NCBI GenBank assembly: GCA_000320605.2
Contig: KB445795.1
Coordinates: forward strand, 2,224,475 to 2,288,474
Length of the DNA stretch: 64,000 nt
Direction of reading: 5' to 3'
Source of the DNA: Gelatoporia subvermispora B
Taxonomy: Eukaryota > Basidiomycota > Agaricomycetes > Polyporales > Gelatoporiaceae
The position numbers and the translations under genes were made by a program. The notes beneath the pieces are model-generated. The model ran no database searches. It saw only the letters and a list, made by a program, of their open reading frames with translations, and was not told the DNA's origin. Within the stretch, counting starts at the first letter, position 1, and each line of letters starts with the position of its first letter. This document shows, in pieces, positions 11,730 through 22,893 of the stretch.

Positions 11730-12079
11730 ACACATTGAGATGGCGTAACTTGATAGAAGATTTGTGGTTTATAGACAACTTGTACCAGTAGTGTTCGCCA
11801 TAGGCATTTTCATGGACATGCATTGCGGTATGTTGGCAGTTGGTGGGATCGCTTGACATGTGAGATCGGCGTGATCGACGCAGTAGAGGACCGATTGGAA
11901 GACAATGGACTCTGGAGTACGTCATCGGTGGCGTGCTGCTTTGTGTACGTGTACAATGGTCGAATCATGATTCCATGTCCACCTCGGGCGCGCCGATAGC
12001 TGCGCCCCTTAACAATAGTCTCCGCCGTATCAAGCTGCGATATGGCTCAGACGACGTGCAGAGCTAGAATTTCTTCCAC
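11730..12079. other. Intergenic spacer
   Basis: About 350 bases between the small basic gene and the 3' end of the snurportin gene. Nothing recognisable. Confidence 0.45.
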
Positions 12080-13550
12080 TCACCGTTCAAATGTCTCGAG
12101 AGGGCTCGCGGGAGTGTCAGCGCTGCCAATCGGGTGGGTATCAGGCTCAGTCGAATAAGCTTGTAGTGGCACCCAGTTGCTCAGGGGACTGGTTCCGTGC
12201 TCATACGTGGCCTGTGCCACATACAACAAGAGACCATCTGATTTGACCTCTGCTTGAACATTTTGCAATTCAACCTGAACGCCACGATGAGCTACACTTG
12301 TACCATCGAGATCCATGTCGCCATGCGTGCTGCCACCTGAAGGTGTGACCGGTATGGGGAACGATATAGTGCGCAGAGAACGTGTAAGCGGAATGAGCAC
12401 GTTCGTCAAGTGTGTTAGGGTGGTATCGGTGTGATATGGAATAGGTGTAAACGTCGCTGGATGTGGGAAGCGGTATTGGGGCTCGGCTGCTGGTTCCGTA
12501 GCGTTAGAGGGGGGTGGGAAGGTAGGTATCTCCGATAGTCGAGTATCACGCCACCAGAAGCGAAACGCTGTCTCGCATTCAGTTAGGTCCTGTCCCTTCC
12601 ACTTGAGCACGTCCAGTACGTGCACGATGCCGTTCTCTTGCCAATTGGTGTCAAGGATACAATCTAAGATGGTATGCGGAGGTAGGGGCGATGGGAAAGG
12701 TGGCATAAGTGCTTTGCCCACCATCCGAGATCGAAGAGTAGTATTGGGTACTTGACGACGGCATTGATGTTAGGCTCGTTACAAAGGGGTATGGCAGTAC
12801 TACCACTCACCGATACCAGCAATACCGGAGGCTTGCTGGGTGATGGCAAGACATCGTTTCCCAACGGGTACCGGAGTGAGTGCTACCCATCCTGTTTCAA
12901 TATCTTCTGGAATGCCGTCTTGAACAAATGGCACATCGCCGTAGTCCACGTTCATCTCGAGCAGCTCAGCGTACATGCACTTGTCTGCCCACTTGTTCGG
13001 CTTGCTGCTCTTGGCAGAGGCACCCGATTTATTCGTCTTGTTCTTCTTCCCTTTGCGCTTCGTCTTTTCACGCTTTCCTCCAGTTGTTGACATCTCACTA
13101 TCTTGTGGATGGGGCACTGTAGACTCACTTGGTACGGTAGATATGAAAGGGCCGCTGAGCGGCGAAAGCATTGTGGCGAACTGAGCATCACCCTGGCGGA
13201 CTATGTCCGGCTCATCCTGAGCACCACCATCCTCGTCTGCATCCTCGTCCGATGGCCCCAATGTGAGTTCAGCGAAGAAATCTAACTGTCTAGAAGAGTC
13301 ATATCGTTCCGCACGCCTCTGTAACAAAAGGGATCGGCGTTACGGCCATGAGGTTATGATAGTGACCCGCAAACATTGACTTACGCGTTTCTGTTCTTCT
13401 AGTGCCTGTCAAAACAGTGAGACTGCCTCTCACGAGTGGTACGTTGCAGAAGATGATCCTAACCTTCTTCCTTCTCTGTTCCTGCGACGCAGATGTGTCT
13501 CTTATGGCCGAGGGAGGGGTCTTAAACGCGCTTCTTCTGTCGTTGAACAT
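12080..13550 (-). CDS. Snurportin-1 (m3G-cap-binding import adaptor for spliceosomal snRNPs)
   Basis: Recognises the trimethylguanosine cap of U snRNPs and links them to importin-beta for nuclear import. The minus strand starts at ATG 13550: MFNDRRSAFKTPPSAIRDTS, then a basic importin-beta-binding-like stretch SQEQRRKKALEEQKRRRAERY assembled over an intron. A low-complexity Lys-rich linker (KREKTKRKGKKNKTNK) lies around 13030-13075. The cap-binding domain is plain: VGKRCLAIT, then PHTILDCILDTNWQENG, YVLDV-like IVHVLDVLKWKGQDL and ECETAFRFWWRDTRL. An acidic, Pro-rich insertion precedes the last part ending SPLETFER. The stop TGA overlaps a GTGAGT that could be a donor, so a small further exon downstream cannot be excluded. 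It is divergent from URB1 with 478 bases between start codons. Confidence 0.85.
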
Positions 13551-13782
13551 ATTGCGAGAGCACGTTTGTAACTGAAGGCGAATGATTTCGTCGGGCAGTA
13601 TATGTTCTCTACCGGGCCACTAGATACACTCAGATCCATTAGAACCCACATTCCCATCAGACCGAATGCATACTCAATCATACCAAAAGTGATGTTGTAA
13701 ACCTTCTGAGACTCAATCCCCGTGCAATGCAGCTGTGAGGGTTGCCGGAGCTGAGGCCACTGTCACTGAATATCAGGTCTAC

Positions 13783-13849
13783 ACGCGTGGCGCACACCTG
13801 CGCGCAGGCCGCATATCGAGCGCCTAATATCTCCACGTGCTTCCACGTG
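13783..13849. promoter_or_regulatory. Bidirectional promoter motifs: MCB-like ACGCGT and tandem CACGTG E-boxes
   Basis: Between snurportin-1 (start 13550, minus) and URB1 (start 14029, plus) lie ACGCGT at 13783-13788 and two CACGTG palindromes at 13834-13839 and 13844-13849. The E-boxes form an exact tandem of the decamer TCCACGTGCT. CACGTG is bound by bHLH factors such as Cbf1. A role in the ribosome-biogenesis gene next door is inference. Confidence 0.5.
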
Positions 13850-14028
13850 CTCGATCGACGCGGGCGTTAATGCGTTTGGGCGCTTGTCAGAAATATTCGA
13901 GTGCAGAGAGCGCGAAAGTGGCTGAAAAGAGAAATCATCCTTGCTTGGCCTTTTGTCGTCTCCATCGTTCCTGCCATCCGGTTTGGCTTATCAAAGGCCT
14001 AGGCACCGAGCGGCGCGTGATCAACTAT

Positions 14029-17000
14029 ATGCCGCCCCGTAACAAGAAAGCCGCGGAGCGCGCACACGGAGAGGCGGTCTCATCCAAGCAGACGTACATC
14101 TTCAAAAACTCAGAGGACCTCAGGCGAAGTCTGAAGGCACAAGATGAGAATGGACTGATAGAAAGTACGTTGAATGTCTATGCGGTTGACGCAGCTCTCA
14201 CGCCAACGTTAGCTCTCAAGGCTCTACGCAATCAGCTGACTGTAAAGCACGGTGAACTAAGCATCTCGCCTGGGGATGAACGTCTTCAGTTCCTGAGGGC
14301 TTGGTTGGAATCCCCACAAGGCGCTGGTGCGCAGGAGCTGCTTAACATCTGGGATTCTGCAAATTCGGTGTGTGTCACCATATATTCTATTCGATCTGAC
14401 CACTGAGTGTGAGTAGAGACAACTCTCTCTCCTCTCATTGATTGTCGCAGTGCTCTCCGCAATAATAAGTTTACTGTCTTTCCATTATACCGACTATTCC
14501 CTCGCAGTTCCGCTCATCAGAACACTGCTGTCATCAAACTGCACACACAAGCTCAATTCCTACCTCGGTTCTTCCCATACCGAGCTGATTCTAGTGACTT
14601 TGAAGCTCTTCAACAGCCTCAGCGATTATGCAGGAGGACGAGAGCGCAAGGCTGTGTTGGAAGCATTTGCTTGGGACACGAAGGTACGCATCCAATGTGA
14701 ATGTTCTTGAGACCTCCCTACTGACCTACTTGTAGTCTCTGCCTCGGATCTTGCATATGCGTCGGAAAAGCAAGGGGGATGATATGATAGACATTCTCTC
14801 GAAACCAGGTAAGCGTCTGTCTGGTCTCATCCCATAAGTGAGCAAGCTGCTCACGTGAATGGCAGACATCCGGACGCTCTATGTCCTCTTTATACTATCC
14901 TTCGTCGACAGCACGACGCAAGCCTCTGTGAAGACGGCTTTTCTCGAACAGCGTCGCGAGACATTTATCTCCATCTTCAAAGGGCTGACACAGGATCCAT
15001 ACTCCCTGGTCCGCAGAGTCCTTGAGGTTTGCTGGACTGGTGTGTGGTCAGATCCGAAGCTACGGCGGACTGTTAAGGTATCACTCTTCGGCGAATCAAC
15101 GATCTTCCACGTATGTAACCATCTATTCTCATGTGTCTCCAGTTAATTTGATATCCCATTTCAGCTCCTTAAGCTATACGATCGCGCCGCCCCGGAAGGG
15201 CAGGATGCCGAGCACGTTCCTGCAGACGTTGTTCACCACTTCTTGCTTGCCATCTGCACACACCCTGGAATTGGAATATGCTTCCGTGACAGTGGTTGGT
15301 ACCTACGAGAGACAGATGACGCAGAAGACACAACGAAATCGACTGCAGAAAGATCGATACAGGAGGGTTCTAGGCCAAAGGGAGGTCGGATATACAACAA
15401 GATCCTGGCCAATGTAGTCAAAAGCCTCAAAGTCAATGACGACCCTCGACAACAGGAGCTTGCGATGAAGATCTTTGCCGCTTGTCCAGAACTGGTTGCT
15501 GGATTCTGGCCTGCCGCAGCTCTGACGTTAGAACCGCGACTGTCACTCAAGTGGATTGCGAACGTCGCATTCTTTGGCACTGTGATCTCCTTGCCTGTCC
15601 CACAATCTTCGTTCCTGATACCTGAAAACGGTGAGCATCCTTCATACCGCCCTGCACCCCCGCCTCTCTTCAGCACACTCGAGAACATAATACCATCTAT
15701 CAATATGAGGGCTCACCTAACGCGTGGTCTTCAATCGCCGTCTGCGATGGTGCAACATTGCACTGCACTCGCCCTGGCGAAGTGTATGTACAAATATGAA
15801 GCAGTCGTGCAGGCGTTCACTGCAATAGAACAAGCCTTGGAGGAAGATGAAGAAGGTCAGTGGCGGAAACGACGACTAGAAGTCGAGAAAGAGGTTCGCA
15901 AGCGAGTGCCCGACTTCCAAGTGATAGTGGGGTTCGCGCAGAAGTGGATCAATCTGGACGTAGCTCCGTCCAAGGAGTCTGATACTACCGGCGCCGCTTC
16001 TGGCTCTGCGCAACAGCAAGCCCTCCCCAATCCAACGAAGCGCGCCATGCTCGCTGAGAGTGCGTACAGATTGCTGTGGCTTTACCACCGCTGTACGTCT
16101 TCCTTGGTATCGGAGACGCGCTTCGACGCGGGAAAGCTCGTCCACGGGCTCCAGCGCAGTCAAGAAGGGTCCGAGAACACCACTTCTCCGGCAGCCGACA
16201 GCCTCGACAAGCTGAGACAACTTCACTTGTTACGGCTGCTGCAGGACAGCGATCAGTTTGTCTGGTCGGCGAGAATAGGTGCGTAGCGCCGATTGCGGTT
16301 CTCTTCACCTGACCGACCACACTCTGCGTGATAGATGCATCGCGTAGCAATCTCTCTGTGCTTCTTACCTTACACATAGAGACTCCGGTAACCGCGATCA
16401 AAGCCGCGATCACGTCACTACTGCAACATGTCCTCTCGAGCAGCATCCTCTTCCAGCATGACTCTGACGAGGTTATGCTTTGGTTGGAGTCTCTGCCAAA
16501 GATCCAGCGCGTCGATGCCAAGGCTCCCGACGGCACGCCCTTAACGGATGAGCGCCAGGGCGTCGTGTCTTTCCTGGATGACTGTGTACTCCGGTGCATG
16601 AAGACACCGTACCGTTATCTCGAGGAGTCGCAGTCCCTTTGGACTCAGGCAGACGGCGGGAAGACATCCGTGGATACGGCAAACATCGCCGACGAGGCGC
16701 ACATCCTTCCCAGCCCTTTGCTCATGACCGTCATCGAGCAACTCGCGGCCAAGCTCAAGGCCCATATCCTGTCGCCTTCAGACGCATTGGGCGTGGTCAC
16801 TTACGCTCGTAAGCTGATCTGGAGGTTAGCGGGCAAGATGTCCAACCTGTCGTTTTTGCATGCTTGCGCAGAGAAACTCGCAGAGCTTGTCCAGCCGGCT
16901 ATCCTGTTTCCGGATAGCCCTGTCTTGACTTCGGCGATCTTGCGCGAGGTGGAATTGGTGTCGCGAACTCTGAAGCACCTCCAGTCACCGGAGTTCAGCT

Positions 17001-20000
17001 CGACACATGCGACAGATCCTACTGCTCAGGATTTCCTGACTCATGTTGAAGCATCAGTCGCCTGTGAGTCACCTTATTCAGTTGTCGCAAGACGGGTTTC
17101 TCACCGCAATAACACAGCTTCTAATACGGAAAAGACGGTCCGAGCGTACGAAGTGGTGGACTGGTTGCGACTGATACAACCAGTTATGCATTCAACGGAT
17201 GTTACGCGGCTGTTGGATGTTGTAGAACAGCTAGATGACGGAGCGCTGGGCGAATTGCTGGAGACTGTCGATGTGTCCCAAGATATGCCGCTCGATGAGA
17301 ATGCCGCTGGGTCACTTTGCCGGGATCTCAATGGGTGGGTACCTTGCTCTTCGTGTTCCAAGAAGGATCTGACGAGCAATGCGCAGAGCTGGTTTCGCAT
17401 TGCTATTCACTCACTGCAGCAACGACCGGTTGGAAGACATTTCAGTTCGGCACATTCTCGTTGGCTCACTCTTCAGACGGTCGGTTCACGTAGCAGACGT
17501 GACGAGAGCTGTTCAATATATCCAGCACCGAATGTCACCCTCCGCGCTACACGCCAACATCGTTCGAGATCTGTTCTTCCTATTGGCAGGGATCATTACG
17601 ACCTCCCGTACACATCTGAAGCAGGAAGATCTCACTCGCGTTGCTCAGTCAGTCATTCAATCAACATCTATGAAGCAATACTATCTTCAGAGCCTGTCTT
17701 CCGATGCTCGGCAAGGTCTGGACGCCTTCTTGAAGGCGTCTCTGGCTGTGGAACAAGATCGTCCCCTTGTGGCAGGGCATACAGCGTTCTGGGCACTCAC
17801 GATTAGGGATAGCGTTTTTTCGTCCCACCCGGACCAGATAGCAACTGCCACATTATGGCTCAAGTACATGGACATAGAAGACTGCTTTGCGCTGCTGGAG
17901 AGCGTAGTTGGACGGGCAGACGTCGATCAAGCGGAAATGCTAGAACTTATCGAAGCGCTGTTGCAAGTTGTAGCATCGTCTACTTCACAAGTCCGCCATA
18001 TCACAGCGTCCCGTGCCTCGACCCTTCTCCGACTACGACCACTCTTGCTTCAATCGGTCAACCTTGAGTCAACCTTGGCTTCGGTGACCGCTGGTTTCCT
18101 TCCCCTAGGGTATAACGGACAATGTTCACCGACGGGTTCCCGCGGACGAGACAAGCTCTCTGAGCTGACCAGACAGTCTGAGCTGCAGTGGACCCGACGC
18201 CTAGCTGATGTCCTCCCAGGAGTTGATGTCGCCATGTTCTTCGACCAGGAGACATGGTCAACGTCTACTGTTGACATCATCTCAAGCAGAATGTACCGGA
18301 GTCCACAAGCCAGAATGACCGTCTTTCATTGGCTGGATTCTGGTAAATCAGCCACACGTGACATCCACCAGGTAGCTCAACTCCTGCACGCTTACTTCGA
18401 TTCGTCTATCACGGGAGAGCCAGAGACGCAAGCAACGTCTGCTACCTTCGTGCCGCTCTTCAATAGGCTCATCTCAGAGGACCCTGTACTACGAGGCTCC
18501 GAGCGCATCGAGGCATCACTCGCGTTGTTCCCGAGTTGCATAGCTATGATGTTCGAGAAGCTCGTATCACTTCGACATGAACTTTCGCTTGCCGTCAAGA
18601 AGCGTCGAAGCCCTCACAAGACGAACAAAGTATCGCTGTCCATTGTGGCTGCTTGGGCGCGGGTTATCGATATCGGGACCCCTGATGCCTTCGATCCGGT
18701 TGATGTCCTACTGGAGCAAGGGCTAAAGTGGGCGGTAGATCGAATCTCCGAGCAATCCAAGGTGGCGGAGAGCACATCGGTCGTGTTGGAACACCTGGTC
18801 AAACTCTTGCCTCACGCATCAGCTGACAAGAATCACTTGGTGGAACCAGTCCTTACTGTCATCATTCAAAGCCGTCTCTCCGACGCAGAAGCATTGCGCT
18901 TTGCTCGGAAGTTGATACAACAGACGTCTCTGAAGCCAGCAGTCGTGAACCGCTTCATTCAAACTATTGTCCAGCACGCCGATTTGTACCAATCGTATGC
19001 TACATCAGATGCAGTTCAAGATGCGATTGCTCACTTGCTACACGTCCTCTTCCACTTGCACCCCAACAACACGTGCCAGCCCACCCATGTCGAGCCTCTA
19101 CTTCCCATATATCGAGGCACCCTCATGACGCCGGATCGGCTGTTGCTAGCAATTTTCCGACTTTTCGAGCGCACTAGGAGAGTATCGGTCTCGTCCCTCT
19201 TCAATCGCTGGAGTGCGTCCGGTGATGCAGTGTCAAGCAATGCTCTAGAAGCCATCCAAACTTTAGATCCCAGCCTTACTTTCAAGACGTGCCTGACATT
19301 CCCCCAGTGGAGGTCTTTCGACGACGATCAGGTCGAGAAGCGTGGACACGGGCACCTGTTGTATGATCCAGTCTTCGTCTCGCTTCTGTTCGCGCAAGTG
19401 CTTGCGGACAAACCACCTTCGACCGCCCTGGAGTGGCTGCAAGTGCTCAGAACCAATGTCGTCAGCCTTCTGATCAGGGCGTTATCGTCCGACGATGAAT
19501 TGATGCGCCAAATTGCATTTGGTCAAATCGCCAGTCTGTACAAGTGCATGGACACGGCGGACTTGCAAGAACAGCCTTACATTCTGCATATCCTCAACAT
19601 GCTTAAGGACCTCATATCAATGCCACCGGGAAGCGAGTGTCCACGCCTCCCCGCGTACACGACACTGCTTTTGGCTCACGCGCTCCGAGGCGTCTTCTAT
19701 CCGTCAAACTTCATCTACCCGCTTACTGCTCGGTTCCTTCTGCAACGACCTGAGGTCGATGCACACGATGTGCCTATGCTGTATGGCATGCTATACAGTT
19801 CATCGGAGCAATGGAAGAAAGAGCGTGGCTGGATGCTGCGATTCCTGAGCGACGGCCTGGTCGGTACCCCAGAATGGAGAATCCTCAAACGGCGTCACAC
19901 GTGGGACCTTCTGGCGAGCTTATTCCAGAGCGAGCAGTCTGACCGAGCTCTACGACGTGGCATCCTCGAGGTAAGTGATGGTCAGGTGACACTCTGGTTC

Positions 20001-20736
20001 GTCTTAATGACATTGTTAGGTCCTCGCGAGTATTACATGCAACGCGAAAGCGACAACATCGCTCGTTCTCAGGCACGCTCTTCTTGCGTGGATAGAGATG
20101 CAGCTACGGCATGCACACTCCGACGAAAGTATCGCGTGGATTAAGATCCTCGAGAACGTGCTGACTGTTGTCGACGCGGGCAAGATCGAAGCAGCAACCA
20201 ATGGCGAATGGCGCTATACGTTGTGCCGCTGTATCTCAACTCTTCTCGACACTCCAGGTAGCCTTTTTTGCATGTTTGAATGCCTTGTGACTCATAAAGA
20301 CGGTGTCCCAGCTGCGCCTCGCGAAATCACTGCCCTAGCTATCCAGGTTCTTCTCAGGATGAGTGTCTTGATGCCCAATTCTACGCAAGACTTGATCTCG
20401 TTGATCAGTCAATGCCTCACAAGGCTGCGCGCGTGGGAAGAAGAGCTCGAGGTCCCTGCAGATGGGTATCTGCCTCAGAAATCAATGTCGGAGGCGAAGA
20501 CCTCCGCTGCACCTCACAACTCGCAGGGTCTCTTTGATCTCCCGCCGATGGATTCTGTGTGCGCGTGGGGCGAGTGTATCAAGTCTCTCTGGAGGGTCGT
20601 TATGTCCATGGAAACCAGGTCTCCGGAATGGGACGCGCTGACCACTCGGCTGCTGTTGTGGCGTTCGTTCGCCGGCCACGATGAAGAGACAGGAGAATGG
20701 GCTAGACGACAAGTAGTTCAAGCTCTAAGGACGTAG
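14029..20736 (+). CDS. URB1: URB1/NPA1 nucleolar pre-ribosomal-associated protein
   Basis: Very large helical-repeat nucleolar protein of early 60S pre-ribosomes (Urb1/Npa1 complex), about 2,000 aa. The start MPPRNKKAAERAHGE is followed by the conserved N-terminal element YIFKNSEDLRRSL and ALRNQLTVKHGELS (about 14095-14265). The Npa1 domain continues with NSYLGSSHTELILVTLKLFN, ERKAVLEAFAWDTKSLPRIL, DPYSLVRRVLEVCW and FLLAICTHPGIGICF. The C-terminal half is a long open frame (17379-20000) with repeated helices, ending RRQVVQALRT. About ten introns are visible, mostly in the first 2.5 kb and at 16279-16334 and 19971-20020. One problem: between about 17330 and 17510 the coding potential passes through three frames (RDLNG; LLFVFQEGSDEQCAELVSHC; RSVHVADVTRAVQYI) and I found no canonical intron pair that joins them. 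Confidence 0.88.
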
Positions 20737-21221
20737 ACATTTGTGAAGCAGATCACATTGTATCATAGAGCTCAATTTTCTTGCATCAAGCGAACCACAT
20801 AGCGTAACGCGACGAGCTGTTAAGACACCTTGAGATCGGAAGATGTGTTTGTATGCAGCATGGCACTGCTCATTGAACGCCCGCTAGATCTCTCAGCGTT
20901 TCCCGCAACGAGAAAACAACTCAAATGTTGAAAGAGCGTTTGTTTCAGTCACCCACGAATCCCGTTCCAATCGCTCGATTACATTAGGAATAATCGGCAA
21001 AATACAACACAGATAGTGCTACAATAAATATACAACAGACTGGTGCAGTGGCACAATACAAGACGAAGACAGGGTATGAGAAACATTGGTATCAGAAGCG
21101 AGGATATAGATATGCGACCAGAGCAGTGGCAGCAGAGTGAAGCAAGCGGCGAAAGCAACGACGGATGCGATGGAGCAAGTGAAGATCGAATGGAGGGAGC
21201 ACCGAGGCCAGCGTAGTGAGA
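20737..21221. other. Convergent intergenic region
   Basis: About 485 bases between the 3' ends of URB1 and zinc-finger paralogue B. No feature is recognised beyond presumed 3' untranslated regions. Confidence 0.5.
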
Positions 21222-22893
21222 TCACTTCGGGAGCGGCGGGAGGCCATACAGCTGCCTCCACTTCTTGAGGTCCCGCGTGATAGGATCATTTTTTGGGGGG
21301 TTGCGCACGTACTCGATGTAGTAGCGTTCGTAGAACCACTGACCGGTCGGCGCAAAGCACATGAGGGCCCAGTCGTAGTTGTCGTGGCCCTTCTTCACCT
21401 CCTCCGTCGTCTCCTCGCCCTCCTTGCCATGAATGGCGCGCACCTTCGCGAGGCACACCCGCGGGTCGCGCGGCTCCTTCCGCTGCGCGGCCTCGGCCGC
21501 GATCTCCTCCTGCGGCCGGCGTAGGGGCCGAGGTAGATCGTGGAGGGGAGGGAGAGTAGAATTCTGCTCACGAGGTCGACCCTTGGCTCTCGGCTGGTCG
21601 TCCTTGCGCGTCTTCTGCGGTTTCTGTTCACCATCCAATGCCTTGCCTTTGCCTTTGGCCTGCGTCTTGGCCTCCGACTTGTCCTCTGACTTGCAGTGGC
21701 GATACAGCGCGTCACTGCGGCAGAAGGTGCCCTGACACTCAGGACACTCGAAGAGGTTGCCGAAATGTGAGTTCATGTGGCGTGTGCGGCCGCGGCTGTC
21801 CGCGAATGTCTTCATGCAGTCGGCGACGAGGCAGACGTACCGACCTTCCGGGACGACAATCTTGCCTTTGACTTCCTTTGCGAGGATGGCCTGAGACAGT
21901 GCGCGTCAACGAGCGTATCATCGAAAAAAAAGATAAGATGTACCTCTCTCTCAGGCTTGGGCTCTGCCTTTGCCTTCTTGGCCCGCTTCCGTCGCGGCGG
22001 GGCGATGACTGGCTTCCAGTCGCCATCAGCATCCTCGTTCTTGACCAGAGCCTCCTCGATCTCCTCCCGCTTGCGCTTGGTATTGCGCTTTTTGGTAGTG
22101 TACAGAGGACCAGCGGAGGCAGAGGGAGTGGGAGCAGCGGACGGAGGCACATTTTGATCGTTGGACGCGTCGATCGGTGCCTGTAGTGCGTGCGTCTGTG
22201 TGAGAACGTGCGCACGTGATGACTGGACGCGACGCGACGCGACTTACCTGGCAGTACAGCGCGTCTGTGTCGAACGCAAGTATCGGTGCGGGAGCCTCGT
22301 CCGCCGCCTGGGCTAGGGCGAACGAGTTGGTGATGTCGGCGAACATGTGAACGGATTCCTCCGAGGGCGTCGGAGAGAGCGGGTCCTGGTAGTCGACCTC
22401 TGTGGCAGGCGTCCCGGGGTGGTGCAGCTCGGTGGGATCGACGGCATCCTGAGCCTCTCCGTCTTCGGAGTTCACAAAGTCATCGAAGACGAAGATATCC
22501 TGAGCAGCAGTGCCGTCAGGGTACATCAAACCACCCATGTCGGTTGGCTGCTCCCAGTAGGACTCTGGGTCCTCAAGCGCAGGTCCAAGCCCCGCGGCAG
22601 CCAACGTCTCGGGTAGAGGGAATTCAGGCTGTATCGACGGGTGAGTGTGATCAATGCGTAGAAACGCGTGACGTACCTCCTCGAACAGCCATGGGTTCGC
22701 GTAGAGCTGGTCCAGGTCGACATTCATGTCATGGTAGATCTGGAGTGGGGTTCCGTCAGGGGCGTAACACGGAAGATGGGATACGACGACGGACGTTGTC
22801 ATTCGTAAAGACGTTGTTGAGCAGTGAGTTGTCGTGCATGGGCTCGACATAGTCGAAGCCACGGTCGAAACCGAGCTCGCAGACCAGTGACAT
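21222..22893 (-). CDS. C2H2 zinc-finger protein with conserved RQLYGLP C-terminus (paralogue B)
   Basis: Probable transcriptional regulator. The best model starts at ATG 22893 (MSLVCELGFDRGFDYVEPMH). A 55-nt intron with branch-like CTGAC then joins NDN to IYHDMNVDLDQLYANPWLFEE, and a 48-nt intron joins to PEFPLPETLAAAG. An acidic activation-like region follows (DIFVFDDFVNSEDGEAQD). After an intron near 22180-22245 comes a basic segment (TTKKRNTKRKREEIEE, PPRRKRAKKAKA). The zinc fingers are YVCLVADCMKTFADSRGRTR then HMNSHF, and LFECPECQGTFCRSDALYRHC. A Lys/Arg-rich linker leads to the C-terminal signature WALMCFAPTGQWFYERYYIE, YVRNPPKNDP and RQLYGLPPLPK. Domain order acidic-basic-fingers-signature suits a transcription factor. 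Its 5' end and upstream region were duplicated to 26.2-28.5 kb. Confidence 0.78.

Noticed and set aside
21395..21735. Arg-rich open frames on both strands over the zinc-finger B linker
   Set aside because: They are alternate-frame readings of the Lys/Arg/Pro linker of a real coding exon.
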